From: Actinomycetota bacterium
Lineage (GTDB): Bacteria > Actinomycetota > Thermoleophilia > Gaiellales > Gaiellaceae
DNA: 9,906 nt
Reading direction: 5' to 3'
Assembly (NCBI GenBank): GCA_005885565.1
Contig: VAXK01000102.1
Location: 1-9,906, forward strand
A model generated the notes under the pieces. That model worked only from the letters and a program-made list of their open reading frames with translations, did not search any database and was not told where the DNA came from. The translations under genes and the position numbers were made by a program. How positions within the stretch are numbered: position 1 is the first letter of the stretch; every line of letters starts with the position of its first letter. Shown here piece by piece: positions 5,398 to 9,906 of the stretch.

Positions 5398-7666
5398 TGA
5401 AGGTCCCCGCGAGCTGGCTACGCGAGTACGTCGCGTTCGAGGGGCCGGTCGAGGCGGTCGCGCGGCGGCTTGTCTTCACGAGCTTCGAGGTCGACCGGAT
5501 CGTCCGGCGCGGCGTCCCGGACGAGGACGGCAACCTCGGCCTGTACCGCGTCGGCCGCGTGGTCGAGGCCGGCAAGCACCCGAACGCCGACCGGCTCCAG
5601 CTCTGCCGCGTCGACGTGGGCGAGGGGGAGCCGCGGCAGATCGTCTGCGGCGCGTGGAACTTCGGCGCCGGCGCGAACGTCGCGGTCGCCCTCCCAGGTG
5701 CGGTTCTCCCCGACGGCCAGCGGCTGGAGCCGGCGAACCTCCGCGGCGAGGTCTCGAACGGGATGATCCTCTCCGAGCGCGAGCTCGAGCTCGGCGCCGA
5801 CCACACCGGCATCCTCGTGCTGCCGTCGGAGTGGCAGGCGGGGACGCCGCTCGGCGACGTGCTCCCCCTCGGCGACGACGTGCTCGAGATCGAGACCGGC
5901 TACAACCGGCCCGACCTGACGGCGATCTACGGGATCGCGCGCGAGGTGCACGCGCTGACGGGCGCCGAGCTCGCGCCCCCACCGGGTCGCGATCCCGCCC
6001 CCACCCACGAAGAGCCCGTCGACGTCGTCGTCGAGGACCTCGAGCGCTGCCCGCGCTACATCGGCCGCGTCTTCCGCGACGTCGCCGTCGGCGAGTCGCC
6101 GCCGTGGCTGAAGGCGCGCCTGATCGCGGCCGGGATGCGGCCGATCTCGAACGTCGTGGACGTGACGAACTACGTCATGCTCGCGCTCGGGAGCCCGCTG
6201 CACGCGTTCGACCGGACGCGGCTCGCCGATGGCCGGATCGTCGTTCGCCGGGCGCGCGCGCGAGAGACCATCCGCACGCTCGACGGCCAGGTACGCGAGC
6301 TGACGCCCGACGACCTCGTGATCGCCGACGCCGCGCGGCCGGTGGCGATCGCCGGCGTGATGGGCGGCGAGCAGAGCGAGGTCGGCCCGGAGACGACGGA
6401 GGTCCTCCTCGAGGCGGCCAACTTCGAGCAGCTCGGCGTGCTGCGCACCTCCGAGCGGCTCCACCTCCGCTCGGAGGCGTCGACCCGCACGCGGCGGCGC
6501 AGGCGGCGACGTACGCGACCGAGCTTTTCGTCGAGCTCTGCGGCGCGCGCTTCATCGGCCACACCGACGTGCACGACGCGCTGCCGGAGCGGCCGGTGGT
6601 GCGCCTGCGGCCGGAGCGGTCGGACGCGGTGGCGGGCCTGCACCTGCCGCCCGAGCGGCAGCGGACGACGCTCGACCGGCTCGGCTTCGACGTCGCCGGC
6701 GACTGGACGGTGACCGTCCCCACGTGGCGGGCCCGCGACGTGCGCCGCGAGATCGACGTCGTCGAGGAGGTCGTGCGCTTCGCGCTGGAGGAGGTGCCCT
6801 CGACGCTGCCGATGCGGCGCGAGATGTTCGGCCTGCTCATGCGCTCGCAGCGGCTCCGCCGCCTCGTCGAGGACGTCCTCGTCGGCTGCGGGTTCTACGA
6901 GGCCTACACATACTCGCTCCGGCCGGACGATCCCGACCCACGCGCGCTCGCGCTGCCCGAGCCGCTCTCGGCGCTCCAGCGCGTGCTGCGGACGACCCTC
7001 GCCTACTCGCTCGTCGAGGCCGCGCGCGCGAACGTCGACCGCGGCAACGAGCGCGTCGCGCTCTTCGAGGTCGCGCACGTCTATCTGCCGCGGGACGAGA
7101 GGCTCCCGGAGGAGCGGTGGCGTGTCGGCGGGATCGCCGAGGGCGGGTTCTTCCGTGCGAAGGGCGCGCTCGAGACGCTCCTCGACGCGCTCCACGTCGA
7201 GCCACGCTTCGAGCCGGCGCAGCATGCGTTCATGCGCACGCCGGCCTGCGCCACGCTTCCCGGCGGCTGGGTCGCGCAGCTCGACCCGTCGCTTCTCGAA
7301 GGAGAGTGGGGCGTCTTCGAGCTCGACCTCGAGGAGCTCTTCGCGAAGATGCCGGAGCGGATCGAGTACGAGGACGTCGTCACGCACCCGGCCGTGAAGC
7401 AGGACGTCGCGCTCGTCGTCCGCGAGGACGTGCCCGCCGGGGCCCTCGTCGCCGCGGCGCGCGAGGTCGTCGGCCCGGAGCTGCGCGAGATGCACCCGTT
7501 CGACGTCTACCGGGGCGAGCAGGTTCCGGCCGGGCACAAGTCGATCGCGTTCGCGCTCGCCTTCCAGGCGCCCGACCGGACGCTCTCCGACGAGGACGCG
7601 GCCGCGCTCCGCGCGCGGCTCGTCGAGGCGCTTCACGAGCGCTTCGGAGCGGAGCTCCGCGGCTGA
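5397..7666 (+). CDS. pheT: Phenylalanine--tRNA ligase, beta subunit, frameshifted near residue 361
   Basis: Non-catalytic partner of PheS; it binds tRNA and edits mischarged Tyr-tRNA-Phe. From ATG 5397 the first frame reads MKVPASWLREYV, an EMAP-II-like tRNA-binding domain (about residues 49-155, with GKHPNADRLQLC), and the B3/4 editing domain from CPRYIGRV (residue 218) through ISNVVDVTNYVMLALGSPLHAFD and GVMGGEQSEV. It then reaches LHLRSEASTR, after which it turns into an Arg-rich out-of-frame sequence ending at a stop at 6713. The homologous protein resumes in another frame at VDPHAAAQAATYATELF (from 6479) and continues through the B5 domain, the catalytic-like core and a C-terminal FDX-ACB domain (VKQDVALVVREDV to the TGA at 7664-7666). 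As given, the gene makes two fragments. Restoring 22 nt gives an exact 764-codon frame, a normal PheT size. Since pheT is essential and usually single-copy, a sequence or assembly error is as likely as real inactivation. Confidence 0.93.
6477..6488 (+). other. Frameshift junction in pheT: collapsed 12-nt direct repeat
   Basis: GCGTCGACCCGC encodes Ala-Ser-Thr-Arg in the upstream frame and Val-Asp-Pro-His in the downstream frame. PheT proteins normally read SEAS-x-RFE(K/R)GVDP here. Writing that motif with codons common in this gene places the same 12 nt twice, with starts 22 nt apart, so one copy plus the Phe-Glu-Lys-Gly coding bases between them appears lost. A 22-nt loss moves the frame exactly as observed. 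The restored sequence is a reconstruction, not something seen here. Confidence 0.8.
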
Positions 7667-7757
7667 CGGCTTCCGGGTTTGAAATCGCCTCCACATGCGC
7701 ACAAAGCGCGTGAAGGGACGCCCCTCCAAGGCTGTCCAACCACCATCAGGAGACGCG

Positions 7758-8702
7758 ATGCATCGACTCAGGGAAGGTCTTGGAGGCGTGGCCGCGGTTG
7801 CGGTGGCGGCGATCGCGTTCAGCGGCAGTGCCGTCGCGGGGAACGGCCACGGCAGCTCCGGGAACGCTCCGGGCCAACAGAAGCAGGACGCGCAGCAGGG
7901 CGCACAGCCCTCGCACGGCAACTCGGCGAACGCGCCGGGACACACCAAGCACTCGAAGACGGCGTCGTCGGGAACCCAGTCGACCCGCAAGTCGACTCAC
8001 GGGAAGAGCGCGGGTCACGCGAAGGCGAAGGGACACTCGCACGTGACCTCGACGCACGTCTCGAGCTCGACCCACGTCTCGAGCTCGAGCCACGTCGGCT
8101 CCACACACTCGACCCGGACGCACTCGACCGCCGGCCAGAAGGTGCTCGTCTGCCACAAGACGGGCTCGGCGACGAACCCCTACGTCGTGATCTCGATCAG
8201 CATCAACGGCTGGAACAACGGTCACAGCAAGCACGCTGGCGACATCCTGCTCGGGCCGTCGACGCCCGGCCCGCATAGCCACGACGCGAGCCGGTGCCCG
8301 AGCGGCGGCACGACGTCGACCACGACGTCGACCACGACGCCTTCGACGACGTCCACGACCACGCACTCGACGACGACGACCAGCTCCACGACGACGAGCT
8401 CCACGTCCTCGACCACGACCACCGGGTCGAGCACGACGAGCACGTCGACGAGCACGACCACCACCGGCTCGACGACGACCACCGGATCGAGCACCACGAG
8501 CACGGCGGCGGGGGCCGTCCTCGGAGCTCAGACCGGCAAGCCGTCGGCGACGGGCGGCGTCCTCGGGGCGATCGCGCGGACGGCGACGCGCGGCCGGCTC
8601 CCGTTCACGGGCCTGCCGGTATGGGTGCCTGCCCTCGTCGGCCTCGTCCTGATCGGCCTCGGCCTGGTGCTGCGCAGGCACGGCCGGCCGACCGGCGTCT
8701 AG
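7758..8702 (+). CDS. LPXTG-anchored surface protein, Ser/Thr/His-rich, with a Cys/His module
   Basis: 314 residues from ATG 7758, chosen because AGGAG (7748-7752) sits 5 nt upstream and a signal peptide follows directly (about residues 1-27, hydrophobic VAAVAVAAIAF, cleavage near SAVA-GNG). An in-frame ATG at 7695 would bury the signal peptide. Residues 28-125 are low-complexity, rich in Gly, Ser, His, Lys and Gln. A compact module follows, KVLVCHKTGSATNPYVVISI through GHSKHAGDILL, with Cys132 and Cys180 at its two ends. Residues 185-249 form a Ser/Thr stalk. LPFTG (281-285), a hydrophobic segment and the tail RRHGR make a classical sortase signal. The protein is therefore exported and probably linked to the cell wall. 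The CH-x-TG...NPYV module recurs in secreted actinobacterial proteins as far as I recall, without a function I can name. Transcription probably ends at the hairpin 8710-8741. Confidence 0.85.
   Translation: MHRLREGLGGVAAVAVAAIAFSGSAVAGNGHGSSGNAPGQQKQDAQQGAQPSHGNSANAPGHTKHSKTASSGTQSTRKSTHGKSAGHAKAKGHSHVTSTHVSSSTHVSSSSHVGSTHSTRTHSTAGQKVLVCHKTGSATNPYVVISISINGWNNGHSKHAGDILLGPSTPGPHSHDASRCPSGGTTSTTTSTTTPSTTSTTTHSTTTTSSTTTSSTSSTTTTGSSTTSTSTSTTTTGSTTTTGSSTTSTAAGAVLGAQTGKPSATGGVLGAIARTATRGRLPFTGLPVWVPALVGLVLIGLGLVLRRHGRPTGV
8055..8088 (+). repeat. Two 16-nt direct repeats, period 18, in the surface-protein gene
   Basis: CACGTCTCGAGCTCGA occurs at 8055-8070 and again at 8073-8088, encoding the repeated peptide HVSSS(T/S). 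A third, degenerate unit (HVGSTHS) follows. The period is six codons, so copy-number change would keep the frame and only alter the length of the His/Ser spacer. Confidence 0.75.
8310..8504 (+). repeat. Ser/Thr-codon repeat tract (stalk of the LPXTG protein)
   Basis: 65 consecutive codons (residues 185-249), of which 60 are Ser or Thr; the rest are one Pro, one His and three Gly. Triplets of the type ACG, ACC, TCG and AGC make an imperfect period-3 to period-9 DNA repeat. Such tracts usually form extended, often O-glycosylated stalks that lift a domain off the wall. The tract also leaves an open antisense frame rich in Val, which is a shadow. It is a likely site of slippage and of assembly error. 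Confidence 0.85.
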
Positions 8703-8709
8703 GCAGCTC

Positions 8710-8741
8710 TTTGCGGGGCGGTCGGGCGACCGCCCCGCAAA
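8710..8741 (+). terminator. Strong hairpin after the LPXTG gene
   Basis: TTTGCGGGGCGGTC (8710-8723) and GACCGCCCCGCAAA (8728-8741) form a perfect 14-bp stem with a GGGC tetraloop, starting 7 nt after the stop codon. Position and stability fit transcription termination. No run of U follows (ACCACTT...), so it is not a canonical intrinsic terminator, but U-less hairpin terminators are often proposed in high-GC actinobacteria. Confidence 0.65.
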
Positions 8742-8803
8742 CCACTTCGGCCGCTCCGTCGTAGGGTGAGCGGAAGCCACGTCTCGAAAGGATGAAACCG
8801 CCC

Positions 8804-9439
8804 ATGCCGCGTCGCCTGTCCCTCGCACTGCTCGTCGTCGCCGCTGCGCTGCTCTTCGCGCTGCCGGGCGGCGCCCGCCCGGCGCAGAACACGCTCACCG
8901 GGACCGTCGGCCCAGGCTTCAGCATCGCCCTGGTCGACGAGAGCGGGAACCTCGTCACGCACCTCGACCCGGGCACGTACACGATCACGGTCAAGGACCA
9001 GGCCGACATCCACAACTTCGACCTGACCGGGCCCGGCGTGAGCCAGCACACGGAGATCGAGTTCGTCGGGACGACGACGTGGACGGTGACCTTCGCCGAC
9101 GGGATCTACACGTACCTGTGCGACGCGCATCCGACGCAGATGAAGGGAAGGTTCGCGGTCGGCACGGCCACGTTGCCCGCGCCCAAGCCGAAGCCCAAGC
9201 CGGCGGCGAAGAAGCTCGCGGGCTCGGTGGGGCCGGGCTCGCAGATCGCGCTTCGAACGGCCTCGGGCGCGCGCGCGTCGACCCTGAAGGCGGGCGTCTA
9301 CGTCCTCACCGTTCGGGACAGGTCGAAGACGGACAACTTCCACCTCCGCGGCAAGGGCGCGAACGTGGCAACGGGCGTCGCGTTCACCGGCTTCTCGGAC
9401 GCCCACCCGGCCCTGAAGGGGAGCGTCAAGGTTCGCTAG
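8804..9439 (+). CDS. Exported tandem cupredoxin-like protein, second domain degenerate
   Basis: 211 residues from ATG 8804, preferred over ATG 8792 because AAAGGA (8787-8792) lies 11 nt upstream of it and would overlap the other start. A signal peptide follows (LSLALLVVAAALLFAL, cleavage near residues 24-27). Domain 1 (about residues 28-122) is plastocyanin-like, with a full set of type 1 copper ligands: His70 (DIHNFDL), Cys106, His109 and Met113 in LCDAHPTQMKG. A Pro/Lys linker (PKPKPKPAAKK) leads to domain 2, which repeats the pattern GSVGPGSQIALRTASG and ends SDAHPALKGSVKVR. Domain 2 has Asp for the first His, Ser for Cys and Leu for Met, and is shorter by roughly 17 residues just before SDAHP. 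The likely role is extracytoplasmic electron transfer or copper binding by domain 1, with domain 2 structural. A TAnnnT box (TAGGGT, 8762-8767) upstream may be its -10, but no -35 is evident. Confidence 0.85.
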   Translation: MPRRLSLALLVVAAALLFALPGGARPAQNTLTGTVGPGFSIALVDESGNLVTHLDPGTYTITVKDQADIHNFDLTGPGVSQHTEIEFVGTTTWTVTFADGIYTYLCDAHPTQMKGRFAVGTATLPAPKPKPKPAAKKLAGSVGPGSQIALRTASGARASTLKAGVYVLTVRDRSKTDNFHLRGKGANVATGVAFTGFSDAHPALKGSVKVR

Positions 9440-9449
9440 CGCTTGGGGG

Positions 9450-9737
9450 TTAGCCGCGGTCGACGAGCGAGAACGGGCCGAGGCGCGCCTTCGTCCGGCC
9501 CTCGCGGCCGCGGCGCATCAAGAGGCGCGCGGTCGCGCCGATCCCGCCCGCGAGGACGAAGCCGGCGCCGAGCGCTCCGACCGCGACGACCGGCAGCTTC
9601 CCGCGGAGCTTCCCGGTGAGGTCGGTCGCCTCACCGACCTCCTCGCGGAGCTCGTCGACGGCCGCGGCGAGCTGCTCGCGCTCGGCCTCGATGTCGCGCC
9701 GGACCTCCTCGGGCGTGCGGCCGTTACGACCCGGCAT
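9450..9737 (-). CDS. DUF3618-family small membrane protein
   Basis: 95 residues from ATG 9737. The N-terminus RTPEEVRRDIEAEREQLAAAVDELREEV is the hallmark of DUF3618: a short amphipathic, probably coiled-coil helix. One membrane-spanning segment follows (LPVVAVGALGAGFVLAGGIGATARLL, about residues 48-73), then a basic tail (RRGREGRTKAR). Function is unknown; such genes often sit beside Act-holin-X genes, as here. Its start lies inside the end of the upstream gene (14-nt overlap), which implies translational coupling. GAAGAG just upstream is a weak ribosome-binding site. It converges on the cupredoxin gene with a 10-nt gap (9440-9449) that holds no convincing terminator. Confidence 0.85.
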   Translation of the reverse strand: MPGRNGRTPEEVRRDIEAEREQLAAAVDELREEVGEATDLTGKLRGKLPVVAVGALGAGFVLAGGIGATARLLMRRGREGRTKARLGPFSLVDRG

Positions 9738-9906
9738 CGCTCTTCAGCGCGGTCTGGGTCAGCTGTGCCTCGCGGATCGCCTGCTCGGGGACCGGCGGCG
9801 TTCCCTTCTTGATGTTCCGCAGCGCGAGCATCCCGAGCAGCCCCGTGAGGAGGAGGAGGCCGAGACCGACCAGCAGGAGCGCAAGCCAGGTCGACGTCGC
9901 CGTCGC
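9724..9906 (-). CDS. C-terminal part of an Act-holin-X-like (phage holin superfamily) membrane protein
   Basis: The frame is open from the window edge to a TAA at 9724-9726, giving the last 60 residues. A long hydrophobic segment (STWLALLLVGLGLLLLTGLLGMLAL) is followed by a short cytoplasmic-type tail, RNIKKGTPPVPEQAIREAQLTQTALKSDAGS. The pattern of basic residues, then PPVPEQAI and an amphipathic helix, is typical of the C-terminus of actinobacterial putative holin-X proteins. Despite the family name these are usually chromosomal membrane proteins of unknown role, not lysis genes; nothing else phage-like is in view. The 5' end lies beyond the window. Confidence 0.7.
   Translation of the reverse strand, partial: ATATSTWLALLLVGLGLLLLTGLLGMLALRNIKKGTPPVPEQAIREAQLTQTALKSDAGS

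Noticed and set aside
7679..7707. Possible promoter for the surface-protein gene (TTGAAA at 7679)
   Set aside because: No acceptable -10 lies 16-18 nt downstream (CAAAGC at best), so it cannot be supported.
6170..7990. 606-residue open frame on the - strand across pheT and the start of the surface-protein gene
   Set aside because: It is the antisense shadow of high-GC coding sequence: Arg/Glu/Leu-rich without any recognisable motif, and it spans two real genes and the gap between them.
8222..8503. Val-rich open frame on the - strand within the surface-protein gene
   Set aside because: It is produced by reading the Ser/Thr triplet repeat backwards; there is no start context or domain.
8055..8504. 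Repeat arrays considered as a CRISPR or regulatory repeat
   Set aside because: The repeats are contiguous triplet-based codon repeats inside one open frame, with no unique spacers.
9434..9455. Possible terminator between the cupredoxin and DUF3618 genes (GCTA...TAGC)
   Set aside because: Only four or five pairs around a long loop; too weak to call.

Overview
The window is about 9.9 kb of very GC-rich DNA, with codons strongly biased to G or C at the third position. Gene order, the Thr/Ser-stalk LPXTG protein, the DUF3618/Act-holin pair and frequent non-ATG starts suggest an actinobacterium, perhaps of the Thermoleophilia/Gaiellales type. That placement is an inference from style, not from a marker gene, and the sequence could be a metagenome-derived contig.

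Positions 1-3514 (+ strand) hold a translation block: thrS (5' end missing), infC (IF3), rpmI (L35), rplT (L20) and a SpoU/TrmH-family RNA 2'-O-methyltransferase. infC has a structured 152-nt leader, a very short ORF ending on its TTG start codon, and a 3' end overlapping rpmI by 122 nt. Positions 3518-4243 (- strand) hold a class I SAM-dependent methyltransferase, convergent with the RNA methyltransferase by 3 nt. The 158-nt divergent gap carries a perfect 32-bp palindrome and a likely pheS promoter whose expected start point falls on the pheS ATG. Positions 4402-7666 (+) hold pheS and pheT, which overlap by one base (TGATG). As given, pheT is frameshifted near 6477-6488. The break is best explained by loss of 22 nt between two 12-nt direct repeats, removing part of the conserved RFEKGVDP segment.

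Positions 7758-9439 (+) encode two exported proteins. One is a His/Ser/Thr-rich, LPFTG-anchored surface protein with a Cys/His central module. The other is a two-domain cupredoxin-like protein with one intact type 1 copper site and one degenerate domain. A 14-bp-stem hairpin separates them. On the - strand at the right edge, a DUF3618 membrane protein overlaps the end of an Act-holin-X-like membrane protein that runs off the window.

Most of the window is ordinary housekeeping: tRNA charging (Thr, Phe), translation initiation, large-subunit assembly and RNA methylation. The points deserving a second look are the pheT lesion, the infC start and infC/rpmI overlap, the palindrome upstream of pheS, and the two exported proteins. 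I saw no CRISPR array, tRNA, rRNA, IS element or phage module, and no convincing new defence or mobile system. No gene-free stretch exceeds 160 nt.
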